Below are positions 33,800-43,841 of a stretch of 64,000 bases of DNA, piece by piece (the first letter of the stretch is position 1; the number at the start of each line of letters is the position of its first letter). The DNA is taken from assembly GCA_900553805.1 (NCBI GenBank), contig USEU01000002.1:1-64000 (forward strand), given 5' to 3'. Both the position numbers and the translations under genes were made by a program. The notes beneath the pieces are model-generated. The model did not search any database. It was not told the origin of the DNA and was given only the letters and a program-made list of their open reading frames with translations. The DNA is from an uncultured Eubacteriales bacterium. Lineage in GTDB: Bacteria; Bacillota; Clostridia; Oscillospirales; Oscillospiraceae.

Positions 33800-34695
33800 G
33801 TTTGACTATTTTTACACCAACTTACAACAGAGCTTATTGTGTGGGTCGGCTGTATCAAAGTCTAGTCAACCAGACGGACAAGAATTTTATTTGGTTGGTC
33901 ATCGACGATGGATCGACAGATAACACAGAAGAACTGATTTCTACATTTATTCGAGATGGCAAAATTGAAGTGCGATATGTCAAACAGAAAAATGGGGGAA
34001 AGCATGTCGCATTTAATCATGCGCTTGACCTTTGCACCACGGATTTGTTTACATGCGTTGATTCGGATGATTATCTGACCAACGTAGCGGTTGAAACAAT
34101 ACTGTCAACCTATAAGTCGATCGCCGCAGAGAAGTATCTAGGAATGTATTTTAGACAAATCCATCAGAACGGCGCAGATGTCGCCCAGCCATACCCTAAA
34201 GGCGTTAGAAAAGTTGGAATTACAGAACTGTATCATCGTTTTCGCTTTCGTGGAGATACAATGATTGTACTGAGAAAGGATTTGATCGGAAACGTTCGGT
34301 TCCCAACTTTTCCTGGTGAACGGTTTGTAACAGAACGTGTTTTCTACAATGAGCTTGATCGGATTGCTCCAATGTATCTATGTGAGGACAGGATATACGT
34401 GTCAGAGTATTTGCCGGATGGCTATACTGCAAACGCAAATAGACTGGCGGTATCCAATCCATATGGCTCCGCGTATGCGTTTTTATCTGAGGCACATTAT
34501 TCGCTAAAAAAACTTGATAAGGTCAAAAATTATGCGCAATATTTGGCATTTATGGAAATATTCAACTTACAAATGCCAAAAAAAGAGAATTGTTTTACTC
34601 TGAGTAGGACAACATGCTTCGGTGGGAAATTGTTGAAAGGCCACTATGTCAGACTCTACAGAGGACATGTTCGACAAATCGTGAATCATTCATGA
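33796..34695 (+). CDS. glycosyltransferase family 2
   Basis: 299 residues, GT-A fold: 'TIFTPTYNRAYCVGRL' (about 4-19), 'IDDGSTDNTEELI' and 'CVDSDDYLT' (about 90-98). GTG 33796 overlaps the preceding stop and follows AAGGGAT. Last gene of the operon; no strong terminator is visible before the convergent dehydrogenase gene, only 87 bp away. Confidence 0.88.
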   Translation: MSLTIFTPTYNRAYCVGRLYQSLVNQTDKNFIWLVIDDGSTDNTEELISTFIRDGKIEVRYVKQKNGGKHVAFNHALDLCTTDLFTCVDSDDYLTNVAVETILSTYKSIAAEKYLGMYFRQIHQNGADVAQPYPKGVRKVGITELYHRFRFRGDTMIVLRKDLIGNVRFPTFPGERFVTERVFYNELDRIAPMYLCEDRIYVSEYLPDGYTANANRLAVSNPYGSAYAFLSEAHYSLKKLDKVKNYAQYLAFMEIFNLQMPKKENCFTLSRTTCFGGKLLKGHYVRLYRGHVRQIVNHS

Positions 34696-34782
34696 AGATA
34701 GTGCTTCTATGAAATATGTTAAAAAGGCTAACAATTGGACTTGACTGTTTTGAATGTCCTTATTTCAGTCATTTTCTTTATC

Positions 34783-36258
34783 TCAATCCCGCCCGAAAAC
34801 ATCCCTTGTAAAGACCTTTCCTTTCACATCATCCAGGCAAGCATCATAGCGGTTGGCAATGATGCAGCCGGAATGCGCTTTGAATTGCTTCAAATCATTG
34901 ATGATCCTGCTCCCGAAGAAGGTTTCGCCGTCTTTCAGTGTTGGCTCGTAGATGATGACAGTTGCGCCCTTGGCCTTGATGCGTTTCATGACGCCCTGAA
35001 TGGCGGATTGGCGGAAGTTATCGGAATTGGCTTTCATGGTCAGGCGGAAGATGCCGACGACGATCTCTTTCTCATTGGCGGGGTTATACAGCCCGTCTTC
35101 ATAGGAATAGCCTCCGGCCATTTGCAAAACCCGATCCGCAATAAAATCCTTCCGGGTGCGATTGGATTCCACGATGGCGGACATCATGTTCTGGGGTACG
35201 TTCTCGAAGTTGGCCAGCAGCTGTTTGGTGTCCTTGGGCAGGCAGTAGCCGCCGTAGCCGAAGGAGGGGTTGTTATAGTGGGTGCCGATCCGGGGGTCCA
35301 GGCATACGCCGTTGATGATATCCTTGGTGCTCAGGCCTTTGGTTTCGGCGTAGGTGTCCAATTCATTGAAGTAGCTGACCCGAAGAGCCAGGTAGGTATT
35401 GGCAAAAAGCTTCACAGCCTCGGCCTCGGTGAAGCCCATGAACAGTGTGGGAATGTCCTCCTTGACGGCGCCCTGCTGGAGCAGGGAAGCGAAAATCTCT
35501 GCCTTTTCCCTTGTGGCGTCATCGCAGGATACAATGATACGGGAAGGATACAGATTGTCATACAGCGCCTTGCTCTCCCGCAGAAACTCCGGGCTGAAAA
35601 TGATATTGCCCGTATTGTATTTTTTCCGAACAGAGGCGGTATAGCCCACGGGAATGGTGGACTTGATGACCATAGTAGCGTCGGGATTGACCTTCAGCAC
35701 CAGCTCAATGACGGCCTCCACGGCGGAGGTATCGAAGTAGTTCTTCTTACTGTCATAATTGGTTGGAGCAGCGATAACCACAAAATCGGCATCCCGATAG
35801 GCTGCCTCGCCATCCAGGGTGGCGGTCAGATCCAGCTCCTTCTCGGCCAGGAATTTTTCAACATACTCATCCTGAATGGGGGATTTGCGATTATTGATGA
35901 GATTCACCTTTTCAGGAATGATGTCGACCGCGGTAACGTGGTTGTGCTGGCTCAGCAGAGTCGCAATGGACAGGCCAACATAGCCGGTACCGGCTATGGC
36001 AATTTTGTAGGACTTTGAAGGAACAGATTGGGCACAGGCAGCGGCTTCGTCTACATACAGGTCGGTGATCTCAAAGTCCAACGCCTCGGCCAATGCTTCC
36101 AGCTGCTCAATAGAGGGCTTGAAGGTCTGATTCTCCAGCTGCCCGATCATGGAACGGTTGATGCCGGTTACCTTGGCAAGCGCAACCTGGGTCAGGCCCT
36201 TGGCCTTGCGGCCCCGCTTTACAGCGTCAGCCAGACGTTCAAAAGACAATCTCTTCAT
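34783..36258 (-). CDS. XRE-type HTH fused to UDP-glucose/GDP-mannose dehydrogenase
   Basis: 491 residues in one uninterrupted frame. Residues about 1-70 are a Cro/C1-type helix-turn-helix ('[22 protein letters not shown]' recognition region, then '[21 protein letters not shown]'). After a short linker the nucleotide-sugar dehydrogenase begins at about 84 with '[14 protein letters not shown]', followed by '[11 protein letters not shown]', '[19 protein letters not shown]' and the catalytic Cys (about 339) in '[12 protein letters not shown]'. The enzyme half should oxidise UDP-glucose (or a related sugar) to the uronate. The ribosome site AAAAGGAT before ATG 36258 fits a fused start. Sits convergent to the polysaccharide operon. 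Role of the HTH is unproven; self-regulation is the obvious hypothesis. Confidence 0.92.
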   Translation of the reverse strand: MKRLSFERLADAVKRGRKAKGLTQVALAKVTGINRSMIGQLENQTFKPSIEQLEALAEALDFEITDLYVDEAAACAQSVPSKSYKIAIAGTGYVGLSIATLLSQHNHVTAVDIIPEKVNLINNRKSPIQDEYVEKFLAEKELDLTATLDGEAAYRDADFVVIAAPTNYDSKKNYFDTSAVEAVIELVLKVNPDATMVIKSTIPVGYTASVRKKYNTGNIIFSPEFLRESKALYDNLYPSRIIVSCDDATREKAEIFASLLQQGAVKEDIPTLFMGFTEAEAVKLFANTYLALRVSYFNELDTYAETKGLSTKDIINGVCLDPRIGTHYNNPSFGYGGYCLPKDTKQLLANFENVPQNMMSAIVESNRTRKDFIADRVLQMAGGYSYEDGLYNPANEKEIVVGIFRLTMKANSDNFRQSAIQGVMKRIKAKGATVIIYEPTLKDGETFFGSRIINDLKQFKAHSGCIIANRYDACLDDVKGKVFTRDVFGRD

Positions 36259-36719
36259 GTTAGCATCCTTTTAAAAATGATATAATTTATAGCATACTCT
36301 GTGGCGATGCTTTTTCTGCTTCAAAAATTTTATCATAGATATTGCTAAAAATCAAGATACTAAATGCATAATTTCGATTTTTATAAATACATTTTCTAAA
36401 AACTATCCTAGAATGATGTAACAAATATCATCCCAAACAAAAACGAAGGACTATGCGCTCCACCTTTAAGGGAGCAATGACGGGAGATAAGCGGCTGGTT
36501 AAAACGCCTGGGCCAGAATAAAACACGCCTGCTTGCATTTATGCAACTTGATTTATTCATTCCTGCATGGAATGCGCAGATACACGGCGTTAAAATGGAT
36601 AAATAAAATATTTTTTTCAGAAATCCAAAAAACATGTTGCAAAATGAGGCCAAAAGCGCTTTAATAGAAGCATGTTTTTTGCACGGAAAAACAAAGATAT
36701 CTGCAAGGAGAGAAAGAAA
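36259..36719. other. AT-rich intergenic region with several inverted repeats
   Basis: Between two divergent genes. Palindrome TTGCAT-TT-ATGCAA (36533-36546), inverted repeat CATTCC-5-GGAATG (36558-36574), and AAAAAACATG (36627-36636) paired with CATGTTTTTT (36671-36680) just ahead of sstT. No gene seen. The last pair could act as an attenuator. Confidence 0.5.
36330..36358 (-). promoter_or_regulatory. promoter of the HTH-dehydrogenase gene
   Basis: On the minus strand TTGATT, a 17-nt spacer and TAAAAT lie about 75-100 nt upstream of the start (positions approximate). The leader repeats GCATC/GATGC and ATGCTA around 36251-36312 are possible operator half-sites. Confidence 0.5.
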
Positions 36720-37976
36720 GTGTCATATTTTCAGAGGGTAGTAAAGAAGTATAATGGCGTCAGCCTGATCATCCGCATTCTGGCGGGGCTTGTGATCGGC
36801 GCGGTGCTGGCGTTAGCGGCTCCCGGCGCGAAGTGGATCGGGGAACTGGGCAATCTGTTTGTCAATGCGCTGAAGGGCGTCGCGCCTGTGCTGGTGTTTG
36901 TCATCGTTGCGGCAGCGCTGGCCCAGGGAACTGCAAAGCTGGACCGCCGGTTCGGAATGGTGATCTGGCTGTACATGCTCACCACTTTTATCGCGGCGGC
37001 GCTGGCAGTGTGCACCAGCTTCCTGTTCCCGCAGACAGTCACCCTGGCCGAGGCTGCGCAGCAGGACGTGGTCCCGCAGGGCCTGGGCGAGGTGATGAAC
37101 ACGCTGCTGAAAAACTTCGTAGAAAATCCCCTCAGCGCCATTACCAAGGGCAATTACATCGGCATCCTGTTCTGGGCCTGCATGTTTGGCTTTGCCATGA
37201 AGGCTATTGCTACCGACTCTGCCAAGAGCTTCATGGCCAACGTCTCCGACGCGGTATCTCAGATCGTGCGTTGGATCATCAACCTGGCTCCCTTTGGTAT
37301 CCTGGGTCTGGTGTTTACCAATGTTTCCGAGAATGGCCTGTCCATCTTCACCCAGTATGGCAAGCTCCTGGCGCTGCTGGTGGGCACCATGCTGTTTATG
37401 GCGCTGGTGATCAATCCCCTTATCATTTTCCTGTATCTGCGCCGCAATCCCTATCCGCTGGTGTTCCGCTGCCTGCGGGATTCCGGCCTGACTGCCTTCT
37501 TCACCCGCAGCTCCGCCGCCAATATTCCCATGAATATGGCGCTGTGCGAGAAGCTGGGCATGGACAAGGACATGTATTCTGTCTCTATCCCTCTGGGCGC
37601 GACCATCAATATGGACGGCGCGGCCATCACCATTACCATTATGACCCTGGCGGCTGCCAATACGCTGGGCATCTCGGTAAAACCGGCGGCGGCGGTCCTG
37701 CTGTCCATCATGAGCGCCTTGGGCGCCTGCGGTGCTTCCGGCGTGGCGGGCGGCTCTCTGCTACTGATCCCCATGGCCTGCTCCCTGTTTGGCATCTCCA
37801 ACGACGTGGCCATGCAGATGGTGGGCGTCGGCTTCATCATCGGTGTGGTGCAGGATTCCGTGGAGACCGCCCTGAACTCTGCCGGTGACGTAGAGTTCGC
37901 GGCTACCGCAGAGTTCTATCAGTGGCGGAAGCAGGGCAAGGAGCTGCCGGACTTCCTGGGCAAGAAATCCAAATAA
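36720..37976 (+). CDS. sstT: serine/threonine:Na+ symporter (SstT, DAACS family)
   Basis: 418 residues with eight membrane helices and two re-entrant loops. The substrate/Na+ region 'FFTRSSAANIPMNMALCEKLG' (about 258-278) and 'SIPLGATINMDGAAITITIMTLA' (about 286-308) and late 'GVVQDSVETALNSAGDV' match SstT within the glutamate/dicarboxylate symporter superfamily. I start at GTG 36720 (AAGGAGAGAAAG upstream); ATG 36672 lies inside the leader inverted repeat and has no ribosome site. Single-gene unit ended by a strong terminator. Confidence 0.9.
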   Translation: MSYFQRVVKKYNGVSLIIRILAGLVIGAVLALAAPGAKWIGELGNLFVNALKGVAPVLVFVIVAAALAQGTAKLDRRFGMVIWLYMLTTFIAAALAVCTSFLFPQTVTLAEAAQQDVVPQGLGEVMNTLLKNFVENPLSAITKGNYIGILFWACMFGFAMKAIATDSAKSFMANVSDAVSQIVRWIINLAPFGILGLVFTNVSENGLSIFTQYGKLLALLVGTMLFMALVINPLIIFLYLRRNPYPLVFRCLRDSGLTAFFTRSSAANIPMNMALCEKLGMDKDMYSVSIPLGATINMDGAAITITIMTLAAANTLGISVKPAAAVLLSIMSALGACGASGVAGGSLLLIPMACSLFGISNDVAMQMVGVGFIIGVVQDSVETALNSAGDVEFAATAEFYQWRKQGKELPDFLGKKSK

Positions 37977-37988
37977 CCGCGAAAAAAT

Positions 37989-38019
37989 GACCGCAGCCAA
38001 AACCGGCTGCGGTCGTTTT
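37989..38019 (+). terminator. terminator of sstT
   Basis: GACCGCAGCC/GGCTGCGGTC hairpin with a short loop and GTTTT. Confidence 0.85.
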
Positions 38020-38044
38020 CGTACTGGTATGAGATCGGTCAAGG

Positions 38045-38698
38045 TTATTTCACACAGTGGAAGTATATCATTGACCCGTCCACATAGATGTTGACCTCTT
38101 TATACATTTTCTGCAAAATACCTCTCAGCTCTTCCTCCGTCTGGAATGGGGGAGAGAACCAGCCCCTCTTTGCAAGAATGTTTTTCACAAGCCAGTCTGC
38201 TCGTCTGGATTTTCCCTTGATATAGAAGCGGGCAATAAAATCACCACCCGGTTTTAAAACGCGCCAGGTCTCTCTGAACGCCTTTTGCTTGTCGGGAAAT
38301 GCGTGGAACCCATTCATGCTGACGACGATATCAAAGGATTCGTCCCCCATTTGCAGGTTCCCCACATCACCCTGAACGCATTTGATATGCGGATAGCCAC
38401 TCAGCCTTTTCTCGGCCTGCTCAAGCATGTCCATGCTGTAATCAAGGCAGGTGATGTGCGCATTTTTTAGGGCTGCCCATTTGCGCTCCGTGAACACAGC
38501 CGTTCCGACCGGGACATCAAGCAGCTTTCCCGAAAACCCATCAGGAATATAGGATAAGACCTTTCGCACGATCTCATTGTCGTCCGTCCCGCTCTAAAAT
38601 ATCTTGATATACATTCTGCTGAAAAAATTGCCCTGGGTGAGAACGTCGTCATAGATGTTTTTTGATGATTCGTAAGCGCTTTGTATTTTGTCTGCCAT
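38045..38698 (-). pseudogene. class I SAM methyltransferase gene interrupted by one amber codon
   Basis: Reading from ATG 38698, 34 codons lead to an in-frame TAG (38596-38594) after 'SRMYIKIF'; the same frame then continues for 183 codons. The downstream part has the SAM motif 'KLLDVPVGTAVFT', 'CLDYSMDMLEQA' and 'GDESFDIVVSMNGFHAFPDK', and 'VLKPGGDFIARFY'. Relatives I know of read 'FFW-SGT' here, so a TGG to TAG change is likely. Either a recent pseudogene or internal restart at GTG 38569, which would remove part of the lid but keep motif I. No strong ribosome site precedes either start. Type-11 methyltransferase, substrate unknown. Confidence 0.75.
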
Positions 38699-38751
38699 GT
38701 AATTCACACCAAAGATTTCTTCGTGCTGGACCTGTCAGTCTCTGCGTTCGC

Positions 38752-39129
38752 TTATTCTCTAATGTTGCTTCCGATGTGCTTTTCCTGCCGCCACTGCGGA
38801 GCCGGGCCGTCGTCACCCCAGTATTCGTCCATGGATGCGATTTTCCCATCCACAACGCGGATGAAGGAGGCCACATGGCAGGACATGCTCCCGTCCTTAT
38901 GGTATACATGGGTGGCGGTGACCATGTGGGTATCGGTGGTGATCACCTGCTCCACCTCGCCATCCCACTGGCCGGGATACTCGCAGTTTGCCCGGATGAA
39001 TCCCTCCAGGGTGAAATGCTCATTGGTGTTGTTCCAGTTCACCCAGGCATTGGGATGGAAGAATTCCCGGATGGCCGCCGCGTCCTGCCGCAGGACGGCG
39101 TCCCAGAATGCTCTTATATTCAGCGCCAT
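38752..39129 (-). CDS. SnoaL-like / NTF2-superfamily protein
   Basis: 125 residues with the NTF2-like cone pattern: 'IRAFWDAVLRQDAAAIREFFHPNAWVNW' at the start, 'HMVTATHVYHKDGSMSCHVASFIRVVDGKIASMDEYWGDDG' at the end. Family members are isomerases, hydrolases or ligand-binding proteins; this one is probably a small cytosolic enzyme of unknown substrate. GGAGGTAAG before ATG 39129 fixes the start. Located upstream of the interrupted methyltransferase on the same strand, so the two may have formed a unit. Confidence 0.82.
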   Translation of the reverse strand: MALNIRAFWDAVLRQDAAAIREFFHPNAWVNWNNTNEHFTLEGFIRANCEYPGQWDGEVEQVITTDTHMVTATHVYHKDGSMSCHVASFIRVVDGKIASMDEYWGDDGPAPQWRQEKHIGSNIRE

Positions 39130-39144
39130 TTTCTTACCTCCACA

Positions 39145-39157
39145 ATTGTTGAACAAT
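39145..39157. promoter_or_regulatory. 13-bp perfect palindrome, possible operator
   Basis: ATTGTT-G-AACAAT lies between the minus-strand promoter of the SnoaL-like gene and its ribosome site. The shape fits TetR- or MarR-type operators; no such regulator is adjacent. Confidence 0.45.
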
Positions 39158-39181
39158 CGTTCCGGCTGACCGTACATCGCT

Positions 39182-39210
39182 ATCCTACCACAGTCAAACC
39201 GCCTGCGCAA
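39182..39210 (-). promoter_or_regulatory. promoter of the SnoaL-like gene
   Basis: Minus strand TTGCGC (39210-39205), 17-nt spacer, TAGGAT (39187-39182). Confidence 0.5.
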
Positions 39211-39284
39211 GGGTGAAATTTGAAATACGATGGTCAAAATGTTGAAAAATGTGGATTTCAAACGAAAGATTCTGTGAATAATTC

Positions 39285-39312
39285 TTGCAATATCCGTCCC
39301 CTGTGTTATAAT
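39285..39312 (+). promoter_or_regulatory. promoter of the FecR/CCCH-repeat lipoprotein gene
   Basis: TTGCAA (39285-39290), 16-nt spacer, TATAAT (39307-39312), leader of about 100 nt. Confidence 0.7.
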
Positions 39313-39420
39313 AGCCCTATAACGAAGGGTGAAAACTTCCATTTTTGGATAGAATTCCTGTATGGCTCCAGAGCAAGGACGGTTTTGGCCGGAGCTATTG
39401 CATTGAAAGGAGAAGATACA

Positions 39421-42164
39421 TGAAAATATTTCGGAGATTGCTGCCGGTCATTTGCCTTACGCTGTTGCTGTGCGGCTGTGCGGAGAAGGCAAAGCCGGAG
39501 AGCATCGATACCGGGATTTTTTCCCGGGAAATCCAGGTAGGATCCACCGGCGGCCGGCTGGAGATCGTTCACGCGGACAAGTCCACCCAGGCAGCTGAGC
39601 CGGGAGCGCTTCTGAAGAGCGATGATGGGCTCCGCGTTGGCTCCGATGCCGAGCTGACGCTGAATGCCGATGGAAATAAGCAAATCTACATGCAGGAAAG
39701 CTCTGAGATCCGCCTGGAAGCCTCCGGTACGCCGGAAAACGGTAAGACCAGGATCCATCTGGAGGATGGCGGCATCCTGATCCGGCTGGAGGAGCCGCTG
39801 GCTCAGGGGGAATTGTTCCAGATTCAGACGGACGGCGCACTGGTCTCCATTGGACAGGGTGTTGTCCGGGTCAGCAAGGTGAAGGATCATACTTTGATCG
39901 AGGTATTCCAGGGAGCCGCTGAAGCGATGCTGACAGGAAGCGGGAAGAAGACCACCGCCGAGGCAGGGGAGGCCCTGCTCATCAGCACCCAAGGGGAGAA
40001 GGCTTCCTTCGTGCTGGCGGACGAGATCGATCAGGACGCCTGGAAGTCCACCGAACCCTGGTCCCTCCAATCCGGCAAGAAGGGCGGTGGTACGCCTGTG
40101 CTGGACATCCCCTATGGCAAGCTGCCCGCCGGTGTGCTGGAGCAACTGCTGGCCTGGGCAAAGGAAGGGCAGACGCTCTGCCTGACGGAGGAAGCGATCG
40201 GGAACCTGCTGGCCACCGGGCATGATTACACGGATATCCAGCGGGAAGAGCCGACCTGCCTGAAGGGCGGCAAAGTGCTCCAGGAGTGCCGTCTGTGCGG
40301 CGAGACTCGTGAGGAGCTGCTTCCCGCACTGGGCCACACCGAGGAGACAATGTCCGCCGAGGACCCGACCTGCACCCAGGAGGGAAAAACTGCCGGGGTG
40401 AAGTGCGAGGCGTGCGGCGAAGTTCTGACGCCCCAGGAGGCGATTCCCGCCACGGGGCACACGCCGCAGACAACGGATGCCGGAGAGACCCGCTGCGCGG
40501 TATGCAGCGAGCCGGTGGAGCCGGAGGATATCCAGCATGAGCATAAGCCGCAGACGGTTCCCGCGATGGCTCCCACCTGCGAAAAAACCGGCCTGACCGA
40601 AGGGAGCGTCTGCGCCCTTTGCGGCCAGGTGCTGACGGAGCAGGAGATTGTACCGGCCCTGGGTCACAGCAGCAAGACTGTCCAAGGCCGCGCGCCCACC
40701 TGCACCCGCCCCGGCCTGACGGACGGAGCGCGCTGTACCACCTGCGGCAAGCTGCTTGCCAGACAGGAGACCATTCCCATGACGGCCCACCAGGAGCAGA
40801 TGACACCGGCGGTCGCCCCCACCTGCACCAAGGAGGGCAAAACCGAATCGGTGGTCTGCGGCCTCTGCGGCAAGGTGCTGAAAGAGGCGGAAGCCGTCCC
40901 CATGACGGGGCATACCGTTGATACGGTTCCGGGGCGCGCGCCCACCTGCACTCGCCCCGGCCTGACCGATGGTCAGCGCTGCACTGTCTGCAAGACGTGG
41001 ATCCAGCGCCAGCAGCCTATCCACACCGTTGACCATACGCCGGAGACCATTCCTGCGGTGGCTCCTACCTGTACTGAGCCCGGCCTGACCGAGGGGAGCC
41101 GTTGTGCGGTCTGCGGAAAAAACCTGACCCAGCAGGAGGAAGTCCCGGCACTGGGCCATACCGAAGCGGCGATCCCAGGCAGGGAAGCGACCTGTACCAG
41201 AACGGGTCTGACGGAGGGGAAAAAGTGTGAGATCTGCGGCGAGGTGCTCCTTGCGCAAAGCAGCATCCCCAAGCCGGAGCACACCCCGACTGTGATCCCT
41301 GCCCGGGAGGCAACCTGCTCACAAATCGGCCTGACCGAAGGCTCCCGCTGCGCAGTCTGCGGCAGACTGCTGGTGCGGCAAAAGACAGTGGAGAAGCTTC
41401 CCCACACCCCCGAGAAGATTCACGGGATCTATCCCATGTGCTTCCGGGACGGCTATACCGATGGCTCCAAGTGCTCCGTCTGCGGCGAGATCCTGGAGCC
41501 CTGCGAGGTCATCCCGGCATTGCCCCATACCGTTGGCTACCTGCTTGCGGCGGAACCCACCTGTACCCAGCCGGGCTGCACCCTGGGAATCGTGTGCTGC
41601 GTATGCAGCTACGTAATAAGGCCCCAGGAGACGATCCCCAGAGTTCCCCATACGCCGCAGACGGTTCCGGCGGTAGCGCCGACCTGCACCCAGCCTGGCC
41701 TGACGGAAGGCTCCGTCTGCTCCGTCTGCGGTGAGGTCCTCACGGCGCAGAGAGAGATCCCGGCCACTTCCCACACCCCCGGCGACCCGGTTAAAGAGAT
41801 TAACCCGGTGGCCCCCGTGCTGGATGGCAGCGGGAACCTGGTCATGAACGAGGCAAACCCGCCCTACTGCTACGCCATGGTCACCAGATGCACCACCTGC
41901 GGCGAGGTGCTGGATAAGAAATGCTTTGACCACGTAGATGGTACATCAACGGCCAGCGCAGTCGGGGAAGCGGATAAATGCCAGCGGATCGACATAAGCT
42001 GCGTCGGCTGCAATGAAACAATTCGCCGGTATTATACATCGGGCCATGAATTTAGCGAGACCGTAGAAGCCGGAGAGGATGGCATTTCCTATGACGTGAG
42101 AACGTGCGGAAAATGCGGTTACTCGATCAAAAGCCCAAAAGACACGGCAAGTGAAGAGCTGTAA
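39421..42164 (+). CDS. FecR-domain lipoprotein with twelve 41-residue Cys/His repeats
   Basis: 913 residues. Lipobox LCGC with Cys 20 anchors it outside the membrane. Residues about 60-190 form a FecR-like beta domain ('VGSDAELTLNADGNKQIYMQESSEIRLE', 'FQIQTDGALVSIGQGVVRV'). After a linker, twelve tandem repeats occupy about 275-791. From the third on, each is 41 residues with C-x10-C-x2-C-x14-H and the frame 'PTC...GLTEGS.C..CG..L..QE.IPALGHT'. The four residues could bind one zinc per repeat (inference). The C-terminus has two further CxxC pairs. GAAAGGAGAAG precedes ATG 39421. Family of the repeat is common in clostridial surface proteins but I know no assigned function. Confidence 0.85.
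40245..41795 (+). repeat. twelve tandem coding repeats, 123-bp period
   Basis: DNA encoding the Cys/His repeats. Units 3-12 are exactly 41 codons; unit 1 is one residue short between the first two Cys; unit 2 carries a 30-residue insertion with an extra CAVC. Units differ in sequence, so they are old or diversified, not recent expansions. Confidence 0.85.
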
Positions 42165-42196
42165 CCGCTTTTGCACGATCTTCGGATAATTTCATC

Positions 42197-42227
42197 GGGC
42201 GGATGCTCTGTTCAAGAGCACCCGCCC
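42197..42227 (+). terminator. terminator of the repeat lipoprotein gene
   Basis: GGGCGG-A-TGCTCT / AGAGCA-C-CCGCCC hairpin, then AAATTATTT. Confidence 0.8.
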
Positions 42228-42261
42228 AAATTATTTGCTTCCAGCTCTTGACAGAAAATGA

Positions 42262-42267
42262 TATAAT
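42262..42267 (+). promoter_or_regulatory. -10 box of the amino-acid ABC operon
   Basis: TATAAT about 105 nt before the permease gene; the -35 is unclear (TTGACA at 42248 is too close). Confidence 0.4.
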
Positions 42268-42371
42268 AAATTTAAATGGAGTGAACTGGATTCCACCCAT
42301 TTTTCATGCCCGCGCTGCCCTGAGAAATCGATTTTCTGGGCCGCAAGGCAATCTTTGGTCGAGGAGCAAAA

Positions 42372-43076
42372 ATGATGATCGAGAGCCTGAGCAGCTTCTT
42401 TTCGCAGCTCACATCCAACCGCCTGGTGAATATATTGATTGAGTCATTCCCGAAGATGCTGCTGCCGGGGCTGAAGATGACCATTCCGCTGACTGCCATT
42501 TCATTTGCGTGTGCCCTGGTGATCGCGGTGATCGCCGCCATGATCCGGGTGGCCAAGGTACCTGTGCTTCAGCAGATCGTTCGCTTTTATATCTGGGTCA
42601 TTCGCGGTACGCCGCTGCTGGTTCAGCTGTACGTGGTGTTTTATGGCCTGCCCAATCTGGGCGTGGTGCTGGAGCCGTTCCCCACGGCGGTGCTGGTGTT
42701 CTCCATCAACGAGGGAGCCTATTGCGCCGAGACCATGCGGGCGGCCATCGAGTCCATTCCCCGGGGGCAGATGGAGGCAGGCGTCTGCGTGGGTATGAGC
42801 TGGATGCAGACCATGCGGCACGTGGTCCTGCCCCAGGCCTTCCGCACCGCGTTCCCGCCGCTGTCCAATTCGCTGATCTCCATGCTCAAGGATACCTCTC
42901 TGGCGGCCAACATTACCGTGATGGAGATGTTCATGGTCACCCAGCGCATTGCCTCCCGGTATTATGAGCACTTGGCGCTGTACATTGAGGTCGCCATGAT
43001 CTACCTGCTGTTCTGTACCGTGCTGACCAAAGTCCAGGCTGTCTGTGAGAAGAAACTGGCAGCCTATGGCTTCTAA
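42372..43076 (+). CDS. polar amino-acid ABC transporter permease
   Basis: 234 residues of the HisM/GlnP family: N-terminal hydrophobic helix 'LLPGLKMTIPLTAISFACALVIAVI', then the EAA loop 'EAGVCVGMSWMQTMRHVVLPQAFRTAFPPL' (about 136-165) that contacts the ATPase. About five membrane helices. Together with the two downstream genes it forms a complete importer; cystine or another polar amino acid is likely from the type. GAGGAG precedes ATG 42372. Confidence 0.92.
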   Translation: MMIESLSSFFSQLTSNRLVNILIESFPKMLLPGLKMTIPLTAISFACALVIAVIAAMIRVAKVPVLQQIVRFYIWVIRGTPLLVQLYVVFYGLPNLGVVLEPFPTAVLVFSINEGAYCAETMRAAIESIPRGQMEAGVCVGMSWMQTMRHVVLPQAFRTAFPPLSNSLISMLKDTSLAANITVMEMFMVTQRIASRYYEHLALYIEVAMIYLLFCTVLTKVQAVCEKKLAAYGF

Positions 43077-43088
43077 GGAGGGGACAGG

Positions 43089-43835
<747 letters not shown>

Positions 43836-43841
43836 ATCAAG

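Noticed and set aside
36672-36719. ATG 36672 as start of sstT
   Set aside because: It lies in the arm of a leader inverted repeat and lacks a ribosome site; GTG 36720 has a good one.
38594-38596. amber codon as pyrrolysine or programmed readthrough
   Set aside because: The gene is not of the methylamine methyltransferase families that use pyrrolysine, and no pyl genes or readthrough signal are visible; a mutation is simpler.
39306-41282. 658-codon minus-strand frame over the repeat lipoprotein
   Set aside because: Repetitive Gly/Leu/Arg text produced by the tandem repeats of the plus-strand gene; no start signal.
40245-41795. tandem repeats considered as a CRISPR-like or satellite array
   Set aside because: The period is 123 bp, in frame, with protein-level conservation of Cys/His and divergence at third positions, so it is coding.
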